Positions 11,161 through 23,196 of a stretch of DNA of 64,000 nt are shown piece by piece (the first letter of the stretch is position 1; every line of letters starts with the position of its first letter). The notes under the pieces are model-generated. The model was not told the origin of the DNA, made no database searches, and saw only the letters and a list, made by a program, of their open reading frames with translations. Made by a program: the position numbers and the translations under genes. Source of the DNA: Hevea brasiliensis (taxonomy: Eukaryota > Streptophyta > Magnoliopsida > Malpighiales > Euphorbiaceae); NCBI RefSeq assembly GCF_030052815.1, contig NC_079503.1, positions 43,566,735 to 43,630,734 on the forward strand, in the 5' to 3' direction.

Positions 11161-12077
11161 CTACTGTATGTGACTTTCCAGATGTATTTCCTGATGAATT
11201 GCCAGGATTACCTCCAGAAAGAGAGGTGCAGTTTGAGATTGATGTTATGCATGGTGTGGACCAAATCTCCTTAACAACATATAGAATGGCACCTGTAGAA
11301 TTGAAAGAGTTGAAAGTGCAGTTGCAAGAACTACTTGATAAGGGCTTTATCTGCCCTAGTGTGTCACCTTAAGGAGCGCCAATGTTGTTTGTAAAGAAGA
11401 AGGATGGCACTCTCCGGTTATGCATTGACTATCGACAGTTGAATAAGGTGACAATAAAGACTAGATATCCATTGCCCCGTATTGATGACTTGTTTGATCA
11501 GTTGAGGGGTGCAGCTGTGTTCTCCAAAATTGACCTTAGATCAGGTTATTATCAGTTGAAAGTACAAGAGCAGAGTATTGCTAAAACTGCCTTTAGAACC
11601 TGCTATAGCCATTATGAGTTCTTGGTCATGCCATTCGGGTTAACTAATGCTCCAGCTGCTTTTATGGATCTGATGAATACTATCTTCAGACCATACCTCG
11701 ATCAGTTTGTTGTGGTATTCATAGATGTTATATTGGTCTATTCGCGGAGTGCAGATGAGCATGATAGACATTTGCGGATTGTACTACAGACTTTGAGGGA
11801 GAAACAGCTATATGCCAAATTGCCAAAATGTGAATTTTGGCTGAAGGAAATATCATTCTTGGGGTATGTAGTATCAGAAGAGGGCATCAAGGTAGATCCA
11901 AGTAAGATAGAAGCTGTCCTTAATTGGAGGCCACCCAGAAATATCACAAAGATTCGTAGTTTTCTGGGTTTAGTTGGATACTATCGTCAATTTGTGAAAG
12001 GATTCTCCATGTTGGCATCTCCACTGACCAAGCTGCTTAGGAAAGATGTAAAATTTCAATGGACGGATAAATGCTAA
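11161..12077 (+). pseudogene. G1 reverse transcriptase
   Basis: Motifs run in order: FPDVFPDELPGLPPEREV, then a stop at 11370 replacing the residue before [13 protein letters not shown], then [52 protein letters not shown], the catalytic box, [14 protein letters not shown] and [16 protein letters not shown]. The catalytic box reads [11 protein letters not shown]: the second Asp of the FIDD-type box is Val (codon 11727-11729), so the enzyme would be inactive even if translated. The domain ends at a stop at 12075. It shares one frame with protease, RNase H and integrase. Confidence 0.93.
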
Positions 12078-12650
12078 CAGAGTTTTAATGAATTGAAGAA
12101 ATGTTTGACTGAAGCTCCAATCCTGACTTTACCTACTCCGGGTAAAGAATATACAGTTTATAGTGATGCTTCTCACAATGGGTTAGGCTGTGTATTGATG
12201 CAAGATTGAAATGTCATTGCCTATGCATCACGCCAGCTAAAACCACATGAGAGGAATTATTCGACACATGATTTGGAGCTTGCAGCTATAGTGTTTGCTC
12301 TTAAGATCTGGATACACTATTTGTATGGAGAAAAGTGTTACATCTACACAGATCATAAGAGTTTGAAGTATTTGGGCACCCAGAAAGAGTTGAATTTGAG
12401 ACAGAGGAGATGGTTAGAGTTGATAAAAGACTATGATTGTCTGATAGACTATCAGCCAGGGAAAGCTAATGTTGTGGCTGACGCCTTAAGTCACAAGACT
12501 ATGGCAAGTCTACGGGTTACTCCTTTATCTATGGTATATGAGTTAAGATCATTACATGCCAACTTAGAGATTAATGATGAGGGGCAGATAGCAGTTGCAT
12601 GGCATATACAGCCAGCGTTGATTGATCAGATCAGAATGGCTGCTTAGAAG
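12078..12650 (+). pseudogene. G1 RNase H
   Basis: RNase H would remove RNA from the RNA:DNA hybrid. The catalytic residues are in place in YSDASHNGLGCVLMQ (Asp), [12 protein letters not shown] (Glu), [13 protein letters not shown] (Asp) and VVADALSHK (Asp). In-frame stops occur after VLMQD and at about 12645. Frame is unchanged from RT to integrase. Confidence 0.9.
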
Positions 12651-14048
12651 GATCAGAAGTATCAGAAACTGTTGGAAGAAGTCAGGCAGGGCGAGAAACC
12701 AGAATTCTCAATCAGAGATGATGGTCTACTGCTGCACCAGGGCAGAATATGTGTTCCTAATGATGTTTATTTGAGACAGATCATTTTGAAGGAAGCACAT
12801 GAGTCTCCTTTTGCCATGCACCCTGGTGGCACAAAAATGTATAGAGGGCTAAAGGAGCATTACTGGTGGATGGATATGAAAAGAGATGTGGCAGAGTTTG
12901 TTTCCAAATGCCTAACTTGTCAGCAAGTAAAGGCAGAGCATCAAGTACCCGCTGGATTGTTACATCTACTACCAGCACCAGAATGGAAATGGGAGAGAAT
13001 AACGATGGGTTTTGTGATGGGACTTTTGAGGACACAGAAGAGTCATGATGCAGTATGGGTCATTGTTGACAGACTGACCAAGTCTGCTCATTTTCTGCCA
13101 GTTCGAATGGACTACAGTTTAGAAAGATTGGCCAAGCTGTACATTGATGAGATTGTGAGACTGCATGGAGTGCCAGTGTCCATCATATCAGACAAAGATC
13201 CTAGGTTCACTTCTAGATTCTGGGGTAGTCTTCAGAGAGCCCTAGGAACTAGATTGAACTTCAGTACTGCATTCCACCCACAGACAGATGGCCAGTTTGA
13301 GAGGCTAATTCAGATCTTGGAGGACATGCTACGGGCTTGTGTGATTGAGTTTGAGGGCAGTTGGGATACACACTTGCCTTGGATTGAGTTTGCTTACAAC
13401 AATAGCTACCAATCAAGCATTGGGATGCCTCCATATGAAGCTTTGTATGGCAGCAAATGGAGAACCCCATTGTGTTGGGATGACATGGGTGAAAGAAAGA
13501 TGATTGGACCAGAAATTGTTCAACAAACTGAAGAGAAAATCAGATTGATCAGAGATAGACTTAAGACTGCATCAGACCGTCAGAAGTCCTATATTGATCT
13601 GAAAAGAAGGGATATTGAGTATGCAGTGGGTGAGAAAGTATTCCTCAAGGTTTTCCCTTAGAAGAGAATTATGAGATTCGACAGGAAGGGGAAACTGAGT
13701 CCTTGTTTCATTGGGCCTCATGAGGTTCTGGAAAGAGTGGGTACTTTGGCATATCGTTTGGCATTACCTCCAGAGTTAGAGAAGATACATAATGTCTTCC
13801 ATTTATCAAAGTTGAGAAGGTATCGATTAGACCCATCTCATGTACTACCAGCCGAAGAAATTGAAGTGAATCCAGACCTCACATATGAAGAAAAACCCAT
13901 AGAGATTCTTGCTTATGAGGTGAAGCAGCTACGGAACAAGCAGATACCATTGGTAAAAGTGCTGTGGAACCATCATTCGGGCCTGGATGCTACTTGGGAA
14001 CGAGAGGAGGACATGAGGAGGCAGCACCCACAGCTGTTCAGAGATTGA
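12651..14048 (+). pseudogene. G1 integrase with chromodomain-like tail
   Basis: The zinc-binding region is HESPFAMHPGGTKMYR followed by CLTCQQVK. The catalytic core retains Asp in VWVIVDRLTKSAHF, Asp in IISDKDPRF and Glu in IQILEDMLRAC; HPQTDGQFER is close to the usual HPQTDGQSER. A stop at about 13659 (FP-stop-KRIM, expected Trp) lies before the GPHEVLERVG and NVFHLSKLRRY region. The C-terminus (VKVLWNHHSGLDATWERE, then DMRRQHPQLF) resembles the chromodomain-like tail of Tekay/Del chromoviruses, proposed in that family to bias integration to heterochromatin. The stop at 14046-14048 is just upstream of the polypurine tract. Confidence 0.93.
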
Positions 14049-14081
14049 GACCAGGTAAAATTTCGACACGAAATTTATTTT

Positions 14082-14094
14082 AAGGGGGGGAGAA
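14082..14094 (+). other. Polypurine tract of G1
   Basis: AAGGGGGGGAGAA immediately precedes the TGTAACACCCC of the 3' LTR and is the expected plus-strand primer. Confidence 0.9.
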
Positions 14095-14095
14095 T

Positions 14096-17000
14096 TGTAA
14101 CACCCCTATTTGTATAGCCTAGTATATTTCACTGTTCCGGTGACCGGAGTCGGTCTGAACAATTAAGGGGATTAGAACCACACTTAAGACAACTAGATAA
14201 GCCATAAACACAAATAATTAGCAATTGTCAATTAGTTAAGTATAAATAAGAAAAACAGAACATAAGAAGTTAAACGAGCCGAGAGTCACAGCGATGGGTG
14301 ACCTTCTCGGGAAGGACTGCGAAGTCGATTTAAACTCAAATTTCGAACCATAAAATGTGACGCCGCGGTCCTTAAGACTATTACAAACACAGTGGAAAAG
14401 AGAAAATCACAGAAAAATGTTGTTAAGCCAGTCAAATAATTAGGTTAGGGAGCCGGAAGAAATATTGAATTATTTGCAAACTGGGTTGAACTGGCAAAGG
14501 GCAATTTGGTCAACTAACCCCGAGAGCTTACTCCTGACCTAACTGTCAAATAAAATCAGAGAAAAGAAAATTTTGGAGTGAGGAATTAAATTAAAGAACT
14601 AATGGAAAAATAAATTTAAAAAAAAATGAAAAAGAAAATGAAAAAGTGAAGAGAGATGACATCATGCATGACATCATGCATGATGCCATAAATATTATAA
14701 TTAAAAATTTATTTAATTTGATTTATGGTCTTCCTAAGACATAAAAAAGAAAAGAAAAGAAAAGAGAAAAAAAATTAAAAGTCTTCTTCTTTCCCTAACC
14801 TTGCCGCCTCACTCTCACTCTCCCTCTCCCTCTCCCTCACCAAAACCTCCATTAAAGCTCATTTTGAGCTTTATCAAACCCACAATCCCACCATAGAAAG
14901 TTAAACCTCCAACATCAAACCTTGATTTCAAGCTTTGATAGAGGACTTGACAATAAAAAAAAGAAGAAAGGAAGAGGTTTGAAGGAAAGAAAATTCTGCA
15001 CTAAGGTTAGTAAACTAAATTTAATTTTCTAGTTGAATTAATTGTGTTTATAGCTTATCTAACTTAGAAATAAACTTAAAAAGAAATAAAAACATTTGTG
15101 GAGGACCAAAGGGAATTTTGGCCAGCCTATGAAGGGGGATGAATTGCATGAGTTTGATTGCATTAAACTTGTTAAAATGCTTGAATGAGATATAAGAGCA
15201 TGTTAAGATGTGTTGAATCAATCAAATGTAACAATTAGTGTGAATTAGGGTTTTGCACTTTGGGTTTAGGAGACAAAATTTGGAGAAATCGTGAAATAAT
15301 GTGTTTGACCTAGTTTGAAGTGAGAAATGGTCATTTGTGACCAAATGAAGTGTATTGAAAGTGTTTGAATTGAGGTTAAATTAGGATTCAATGTGGTCAC
15401 GCTGCAGGCGACAAGACCAAGGTCCCTTTGAGGGACCAAAACTGAAAATTTACAAGTCCAATTGGTATGAGACGAATTGGGAATGAAAATAGACACAAAA
15501 TAACACAATTTTCATTTAGGAATCATGCCCAAAAAGTGACCAAAACCCAGTGAACAAAGTGACCAAATATGGAAATTCTCAGTCTGACCTATACAAACTG
15601 ACCAAATAAATAGTGTTTGTTCATTTGGCCATAACTTGAGCTAGGCAGGTCTAAATGACCTGAAATTTTGCCAGTGGACAGATGAGATATAGACCTAAAA
15701 CTTCATGAAGAACACAAATCCAAATTATGCCATTAACCAAGTCATTTGGCCACCCAAAATTGGTGACCTAAAACTGCCAGAACCAGAATTTGCCCAGAAA
15801 TCAGGGTTAAGTCCAATTCGGCAGCCATGGTTCAAATAGCTATAACTTCAGCTAAAAAACTCCAATTGGAGTGATTCAAAAAGGAGAATAAACTTAAGAA
15901 AATAGGAAACATTTTCTATGAAGAAAGTTTCGCCAAATTCTAACAGTAAAATGACTAATGGAATAGTGTAACATAAGACACCAAAATTGAAAATTTGCAA
16001 ATTTGCCAAAAAGACTTAGAATTTGAGTAAACAACCAAAACCAAAAAATTTAGTGACCAAAATGTGGTATGTGGGTGAAGTTGGAATTCCCATACCTATT
16101 AAGCCTTAGAAAGTCAACAAATTGACTTGAATAGTAAGTGAATAGTAACCCCGAAATACAAAATTTAAAGAACGTCAAGATTAGCACATTAGAGCAAGGT
16201 ATAAGTGAATGTAAATTTTTTTTTTGGAATAATGATGAGTTATGATACTAAAACACTGTAAAACCATGTGTTTCAGTGAAAAAGAACACCGGGAAAGAGC
16301 CCAAGGAATCGAGTCAAGGCCAAGAGGCGACTCGCTTAAGGTTTGTGCACAACATATAATTTTTGTAAACTATCTTCTGCATATTGTTTTGAATAATTTG
16401 AAATATTGAATTGTGACATTATTATGATGCTTTTGATTTAAATTGTTGAAAGTTATTTGTGTATATTTGAAATGGCAATGTTTAGTAAATTATTAAGATA
16501 AGTTTTGAAACTACAGTGTGATGACCATATATTTGAACACCTCACTGGCATGACTAGTGGGGGTAATTAGTTTTGAATTTTGATTCCTTCTCTGGCTAAA
16601 GTGTTGAGGTGTGTGCCAATAGAAGAAGAAATTGAATGGATATCCATATATTTGAGCTAGCTAGCATTGTGATGTGACTTCCCCTTAGCCTCTAGCTATT
16701 GAGATTATATTTGTTTCGAATGGCATGATATAACTGTGGGTTTTATGAAATGTGTTTTGATACTTCGAAATGAAATTGTTTGGATTAAAATCTCGTAATT
16801 CATGTTTTGTATTTAATTCTCATGTTCAGTCAAAATTTTGAATAAATATGATTTAAATTCTGCATAAAGAATATTTTAGCATGTTGAGCACCACTGAGTC
16901 CTAGTACTCAGCGATGGCTGTTATTGCTATCGCAGATTTAGAGACTAGAGGAGCAGAAGAGTGAGCTGCTGAGGATTGTGGAGTGACTTACCTTGAAGTT

Positions 17001-17658
17001 ATATCGGGTATAAGTTATACCCTGACTGTAAATATTTATTTTGATGTATGTAATGTACGTAATTGTAAGGACATGTAAAATCGGTCTTGAGCAGCTTGTA
17101 CAAAGTTTGTATAAAGTTTATAATTAAATTTAGTTTGAATTTCTTTTAATGTAAATTTTTAGTATGATGTATATATAAATTGTTTATCTTTAATGAATTA
17201 TGAATGGAAATATTTTATTTTAATTTGAATGAAATTGATTAACAGTATCTTGATGATTGCTAAATTTTTGGAAATTGAGAAATGAGGATTGTTGAATTTT
17301 GAAACTTGAGAAATTGGTTGGAATTCATTGTGAATTTGAAGAAGTTGTTGAGAAAAATTATTGGAAGTGTTTTTTTCTGGTATTTGAAGAACTGTTTTCT
17401 CAAAATACAGACGGCACTCTATTGAAATTATTATAAAATTTGCGGAAAAATAAAATGGGCCAAAAATTTTAACTAGTTTTCAACTTTGAATAAATGATTT
17501 TAATACCTATTAAAAAATGCTCACCACTTATAAAAGTAAGAAATTTGTTTTAAAATCCCTTGTAGGGTACTTAATGAGTTATCGGTAGGTGAAGTTCAGT
17601 AGTTCATTAGGTATTCTACGGGATCGTGTTATGTCTTACAGAGGGGTAAGGTGTGACA
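14096..17658 (+). repeat. G1 3' LTR
   Basis: Starts TGTAACACCCCTATTTG and ends GGTGTGACA, 3563 bases, colinear with the 5' LTR. The bZIP/RY-like block is at 14657-14685 and the hairpins at 16894-16933. Differences from the 5' LTR are mainly C/T and G/A, with small A- and CT-tract length changes. Confidence 0.95.
16894..16933 (+). other. Hairpins 1 and 2 in the G1 3' LTR
   Basis: CTGAGT (16894-16899) pairs with ACTCAG (16906-16911). GCGATGGC (16911-16918) pairs with GCTATCGC (16926-16933). Relative to the 5' LTR, GTTGTCGC has become GCTATCGC, and both versions still pair with GCGATGGC. Confidence 0.65.
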
Positions 17659-18515
17659 TCAAGGATTACGTACAAGCTGTAATTTTCATGTTTTCCTTCT
17701 CTATTGTGTGGCTGTGTAGATTGCATGCTCCTAAAGGATCTTCAGTGTGTGCTTTAATGAATTCCTCTTCAACTTGCTTGTCAATTATATCAACCTTGAA
17801 GCATTCATCAGGTTCAAGTTTGTGTTTCATAGCGCTGAACAGGTTGAACTCCACCTTTTCATCTCCTACCTTGAGAGTTAACTATCCATTCTTAACGTCT
17901 ATAACATCTCTAGCAGTTGCTAAAAAAGGTCTTCCTAGGATTATAGGGATTTGGACATCCTCCTCCATTTCCAGTACAACAAAATCGATTGGGATAAAGA
18001 ATTTTCCCACTTTGATAGGGATGCTTTCTAGAATGCCCACATGGTATTTCACAAATCGATCAGCTAGTTGTAATGAAATTGTTGTAGGCTTAAGTTCCCT
18101 CACATCAAGCTTCTTACATATTGACAAAGGCATCAGACTCACACTTGCACCTAGATCACAGAGGGCTTTGTTTATATTCATGTTACCGATAAAACAAGGT
18201 ATGGAGAAGCTTCCCAGATCCTTGAGTTTTTATGGTAGTTTGTTCTGCAATATGGCATTATATTCCTCTGTAAGAGCAACAGTCTCATAGTCCTCCAGCC
18301 TTTTTTTTTTTTGATAAAATGTCTTTGAGGAATTTGGCATAAAATGGCATTTGAGAGAGTGCTTCTGTAAAAGGAATGTTTATATAGAGTTTCTGCAAAA
18401 CTTCTAGGAACTTTCCAAACTGCTTGTCTAATTTGGCTTTCTAGATTTTCTGAGGGAAGGGTAGAGGAGGTTGATATGGTTCTAATAGCTTGTTTTTCTT
18501 CCTTGCTTCCTCTTC
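17659..18515 (-). pseudogene. Athila A protease region
   Basis: On the minus strand 18181-17882 encodes a retropepsin-like segment with the intact active-site pattern CDLGASVSLMPLS (Asp codon 18157-18155), LADRFVKYHVGILE and PIILGRPFLATARDVID. Segment 17854-17666 continues with MEFNLFSAMKHK and ECFKVDIIDKQVEEE. The upstream part (18515-18182) matches the YINIPFTEALSQMP and AKFLKDILSKKKK region of Athila B but is in another frame. G1 cuts the gene at 17658/5662 with the TCAAG target, and translation would continue at 5662. Confidence 0.85.
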
Positions 18516-20061
18516 TTAATTCTCTTTAGCTTCTTCCTTTTTCTCTTCTGTTTGGTTTTCAGATTTATCAGAGGTTCTCTCAGTTGGTTCTTCCTCTGAC
18601 TGTTCTAAAATTCTTCCACTCCTCAATGTAACTACCTTATAGTGCTCTCTTGGGTTCATCTCCAGTTGACTAAGTAGCTTACCAGCAGTTTTTCTTGAAG
18701 AGCTTGCTTGTTGAGTAATTTGATTTTCATGCATCTTATTGTGGGTGGCAAGTTGGCCCATTCTGGAAGCTAGCTGTTTGATCATTTCATTCTGTTGTTG
18801 CTGGGCTACTAGGAAGCTTTCCATCATAGATTCCATAGTCGACCTTAGTTCAAGTTGTTGACTCTGAGGGCGAGGCGTTGTAAGGTTTTATCCCCTCTTC
18901 TGAAATCCCAGGGGTGCTAGTGGTTTTATATCTTTGCTATTTGTTCATTGGCTAATTCTGTGAATTTGACCATGAGAAATTTAGGTGGTTCCTCCATCCA
19001 GGGTTGTATGTATTTGAATATGGATTGTGGGACTGTCTTTGGTTGAAGTTCCCTCCATTATTCACATAGTTCATCTGTTCTGTGGGGAGTTCACTGAAGT
19101 TGTTATACTCTGAACCCATGTATCCTCCTCCACAGCTGTCATCGTGTTGACTGTTCATCCCTATAGTAGTGGCTTGTATTTTATCAATCCTCTTTGTGAG
19201 CTGGTCAAATTGAGAATTTATCATGATAAGGGCATCCACTTCTAGGATCCCTGCTATTTTCCTTGTATTACTCCTTTCATTTGATCACTCATAGTTGTGA
19301 TATGCGATCCTCTCCAGAAGTTCAAGTGCTTGATCCACTGTTTTCTCCCTTAGGTCACCTTCTGCTGCTAAATCTACTGTGCTCCTTGAAGAAGGCAGTA
19401 GCCCATTATAGAAGTTCTGAATTAGGAGCCAATCTTCTATGCCATGGTGCAGGCATTCTCTCTGTAGGTCCTTATATCTCTCCCATGCATCATAAAGTGA
19501 TTCACCTTTCCTTCGCCTAAAGGTGTTGAGTTTAACTCTCAACCTTGCAGTCTTTATAGGTGGGAAGTACCTTGCTAGAAAAGCCTGTGAGAGGTCTTTC
19601 CAAATGGTAAATGTTCCAGCTAGTTGAGAAAATAACCACTTCTTTGCTCTATCTCGAACGGAAAATGGAAATGCTCTAAGTCTTATGGCTTGATTAAAGA
19701 CTCCATTCATCTTGAATGTGTCACAAAGGGCAAGAAAGCACTGGAGGGGGTAGTGCAGATCTTTTGTTGGTAAACCCCCAAATTGGGTCTATTGGATCAT
19801 CTGGAGCCGTACCAATTTTAATTCAAAATTGTTGGCATCCACTGTGGGTCTTCTAACACTAGGTTGGAATCCTTGTATAGAGGGAGCTTCGCAATCTTTC
19901 AAGAGTTACGGCCTGTTATTGTTATTGTTGGCCGTATTTATAATTTCTGGATTTCTTTGATCTTGTTCTTCACCTTTCCTCTCCCTCCTAATGGTTCTTA
20001 GGGTTATGTCGATCTCTAGATCCAAATCAAAGACTTCTTCCTCTGGTCTCATTCTGGTCAT
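18516..20061 (-). pseudogene. Athila A gag
   Basis: The ATG at 20061 opens MTRMRPEEEV, matching MTRIRPEEEI in Athila B. The capsid region (19710-19285) has NQAIRLRAFPFSVRDRAKKW, LSQAFLARYFPP, TFRRRKGESLYDAWERYK and DLQRECLHHGIEDW. A region with MNSQHDD and GGNFNQRQSHNPYSN follows (19239-18952). A last segment (18836-18516) has the Gln-rich coiled stretch and VTLRSGRIL. Several stops and at least one frameshift break the frame. Confidence 0.9.
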
Positions 20062-20181
20062 GTACCAAACCAATCAACTAAGAAAGAATAAGAGAATAAA
20101 ACAATTTAAACAAAATTAAACAATAAATGAAAATGCCTAAATCAACTAAATTACTTATCACCTAATATTATAAATTAAAAT

Positions 20182-20199
20182 TCACCAGCAACGGCGCCA
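20182..20199 (-). other. Primer binding site of Athila A (tRNA-Asp type)
   Basis: On the minus strand the sequence is TGGCGCCGTTGCTGGTGA, close to the TGGCGCCGTTGCCGGGGA complement of plant tRNA-Asp used by Athila elements. It lies a few bases inside the LTR end at 20206. Confidence 0.9.
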
Positions 20200-21155
20200 A
20201 AAACTTGTTTACTAGTTTTACAACCCTGCAAGTGCACAGATCGCGAACAAGTAATAAAGTAGTAAGTAGAGTATCATTCCACAAGGAAGTTAATTAGTAA
20301 ATACCAAACTACACAGTGATTTTGGCTGTCTAGGCTATTGAATAAAATGAGGGAATAAAACTTGTCTATTTTAAACGCTAGAATAAAAAAAAATAATAAT
20401 AAACTTAAAATGGAATAGTCTATTTTGAAATAATTCCAGAATTAAGATTTCACACTTTAACCTTACTATGGATATAATCTTGTCTATTTACTGGATTGAG
20501 AATCATTTGCCTTGATGGAAATTAATCCTAAGATATCTTAAGTTCTCTCTCAAGGCACCTAAGGGGTATTTTAATTAACCAAAACCCTACTTTCGTGGTG
20601 ATTGAATTAATTAAAACCCTTTAAGATCTTTGACTAATTTTGGAACTCCACAAAGGTCATTAGCCTATCTCTAGGTCAGATTTCCTAAGTTAAAAATCTT
20701 GATTTTCTAATATTAATCTTCACCTTTTAGTCCTTTGATTAATATTTGTAATGAATACTAAGTAGGTACCAACACATAGTATGCATTAAGATCACAAGAA
20801 ATTAAATCATGGAACAAATCTCAAATCCAATAAACAAAACTTAATGTTTGTCCATAATAATGATTAAAAGCATTACTCTACTAATTCCAGAATATAAAAA
20901 TTACTCACTCACGGTGAGTTCAGCAGAAATGATAAAAATAAAGTAAGTAACAATAAAAATCCTCTAAAAGAGAAAGAATGAGAGAACCGAAGAGGATCTG
21001 CAGCTTTGATCTTGTGGAACTTTGGCTGAAGGCTACTCCTTGATGCTGATGTCCTGCTCCTCTAAAAGGCTGTGAGAAAGTGATTATACATCTTTGAGAT
21101 TTCTCCTCTTTTCTGTTCTTCTTCTTCTTTTTTTTTTCTTTTCTTTTGCAGCTTC

Positions 21156-21163
21156 TATTTATA
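21156..21163 (-). promoter_or_regulatory. TATA box of the Athila A LTR
   Basis: Minus-strand CTATTATAAATAGAAG is the same as the sequence at 27838-27852 and 38649-38663 in Athila B and lies about 57 bases after the GACTCCTAA box. Confidence 0.7.
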
Positions 21164-21445
21164 ATAGTTAGCCTAGGATTAGGTTTTCCTTTTTTAGATT
21201 CCCCAAAAGCATTAGGAGTCTCTTCTCTCTGATAAAAACTAAAGCTGGGGTGAAATTAAGAAACAGGCTATCAATTTAGAGGGCCGTGTAACTAACAGGA
21301 GTTCTGAAGGTTTGCATCTAGCGATGTCACAGACAATTACATGGGACGCAACTGGTTACACGGGTCCAAGAACATGACCCATGTACTTTTGTTCTTCAGA
21401 AAATTCTTCAAACCTAGCCAAGCAGAGACTTAAACGGGTTTCTAT

Positions 21446-23196
21446 TGTAACACTCGTATTTGTATAGCCTGGTATATTTCACCCCTATTAAATTAATGAA
21501 TTTATTTTGATCAAGTCAAAAATGAGGATAAAACCAAAAAAATGAAAAAAGAAAATTATTCTTCTTCCTTACCCAAAGCCGGCTCATCTCTCTCCTCACC
21601 CTCTCCCTCTCTAAACCTCCATTAGAGCTTGATTTCAAGCTTTTCAAACTCCCCAAAGTTAGACGTAAAATCCCCCAAATTTCTAAAGAAAACTTACTAT
21701 TACCACTAGATAAGAAGATTGAAGGAGAAAAGAAAGGGAAAAAGATAGAGAATTGAAGGATTTGAATTTATTTTTGGAGTTATGATAAATTATGATACTG
21801 AAATACTGTGAAACTGTGTGTTTCAGTGGAAAGGAATATCGGGAAAGAACCTGAGGTGTCGAGTCAAGGCCAAGAGGCGACTCGTATAAGGTTTTTGCAC
21901 AACATAGAATTTCTTTAAATTTTCTTTTGCACATTGTTTTGAATGAATTGAAATATTACATTGTGACACCATTGTCTTGAAATGTTTATTATACTTTTGA
22001 TTTAAATTGTTGAAAGGTTATTTGTTTGTGTTTGAAATGGCAGTAAATGTTTAGTAAATTATTAAGATAGTTTTGAAACTATAGTGTCATGACCATATAT
22101 TTGAATACCTCACTAGCATTACTAATAGGGGAAATCAGTTTCAAATTTTGATTCCTTTTCTGGCTGAACTGTTGAGGTGTGTGCCAGTAGAAGAAGAAAA
22201 AGAATGGGTTCCCATATATTTGAGCTAGCTAGCCTTGTGATGTGACTTCTCATAAGCCTCTGGCTATTGAAATTAATATGTTTCGAATGGCATGATATAA
22301 CTGTGTGTTTTTATGAAATTTGTTTTGAGACTTTCGAAATGAAATTGTTTGGATTAAAATTTTATAAGTCATGTTTTGAATTTATATCTCATGTTCAGTT
22401 TAATTTTTGAATAAATATGATATAAATTCTGCATAAATATTATTTTAGTATGTTGTGCACTATTGAGTCATAGTGCTCAGCGATGGCCGTTATTGCTGTC
22501 GCAGATATAGAGACTAGAGGAGTAGCAGAGTGAGCTGCTAAGGATTGTGGAGCCACCTTCCCTGAAGTTCTATCGGATATATTTTATACCCTGATTGTAA
22601 TAGTTATTTTGATGTATGTATATGTATGTACATGTAAACTGGTCATGAGCAGTTGTATAAAGTTTGTAATAATATTAGTTTGGATTTTTCTAATGTAAAT
22701 TTTGGATGAATGTAATTTTTTTTAATTTTAATGAAGTATGAATGAAAGTATTTTATTTTAATTTGAATGAAATTACTTAGTATTATTTTGGATGTTATTT
22801 GAATTGGAAATTACTGATTTGAATTTTTGGAATTTGAGAAATGATGTTGAAATTGGTTGTGATGGATGTTGATTTGATGAAGTTGATGAGATAAATCATT
22901 GGAAGTGCTTTTTACAGATATTTGAAGAACTGTTTTATCAAAATACAAATGGCACTCTGTCGAAATTTTTTTAAAATTTGCGAAAAAATAAAAAGTGACA
23001 AAAATTTTAACTAGTTTACAAACTCTAATTAAATGTTTTAATACCTATAAGAAAATGCTCACCACTTCTAAAAAGTAAGAAAATGATTTTAAAATCCCTT
23101 GTAGGGTACTTAATGAGTTATCGGTAGTGAAGTTCGGTAGTTCATTAGGTATTCTACGGGATCATGTTATGCCTTACAGAGGGGTAAGGTGTGACA
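21446..23196 (+). mobile_element. Solo LTR of the G1 family with internal deletions
   Basis: Starts TGTAACACTCGTATTTG and ends AGGGGTAAGGTGTGACA, flanked by a perfect duplication TCTAT (21441-21445, 23197-23201). It is 1751 bases against about 3.55 kb for the G1 LTR. About 0.65 kb is missing after the first 36 bases and about 1.2 kb is missing near 21770. No internal sequence remains, as expected for LTR-LTR recombination followed by or combined with deletions. Hairpins are kept at 22463-22502. Confidence 0.92.
22463..22502 (+). other. Hairpins 1 and 2 in the solo LTR
   Basis: TTGAGT (22463-22468) pairs with GCTCAG (22475-22480) through two G-U pairs, and GCGATGGC (22480-22487) pairs with GCTGTCGC (22495-22502). 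An alternative stem CACTAT/ATAGTG (22458-22463, 22470-22475) is also possible. AGTAGC/GCTGCT follows as hairpin 3. Confidence 0.6.

Larger units (their letters stand above)
5663..17658 (+). mobile_element. Complete Ty3/gypsy element G1 (chromovirus-like, 3.5-kb LTRs)
   Basis: Two LTRs (5663-9211 and 14096-17658) start TGTAACACC and end GGTGTGACA. The flanks are a perfect 5-bp target duplication TCAAG (5658-5662 and 17659-17663), so the element is structurally complete and entered Athila A between its protease and RT. A tRNA-iMet-type primer site follows the 5' LTR and a G-rich polypurine tract precedes the 3' LTR. Gag and pol are present but broken by point stops and one gag frameshift. The two LTRs differ mostly by transitions, roughly 5 percent in the parts compared by eye. 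Integrase ends in the chromodomain-like tail typical of Tekay/Del-type chromoviruses. Confidence 0.95.

Noticed and set aside
17589..18290. 233-codon plus-strand open frame
   Set aside because: It spans the G1 LTR end and the antisense of Athila A protease; the minus strand encodes the recognisable retropepsin.
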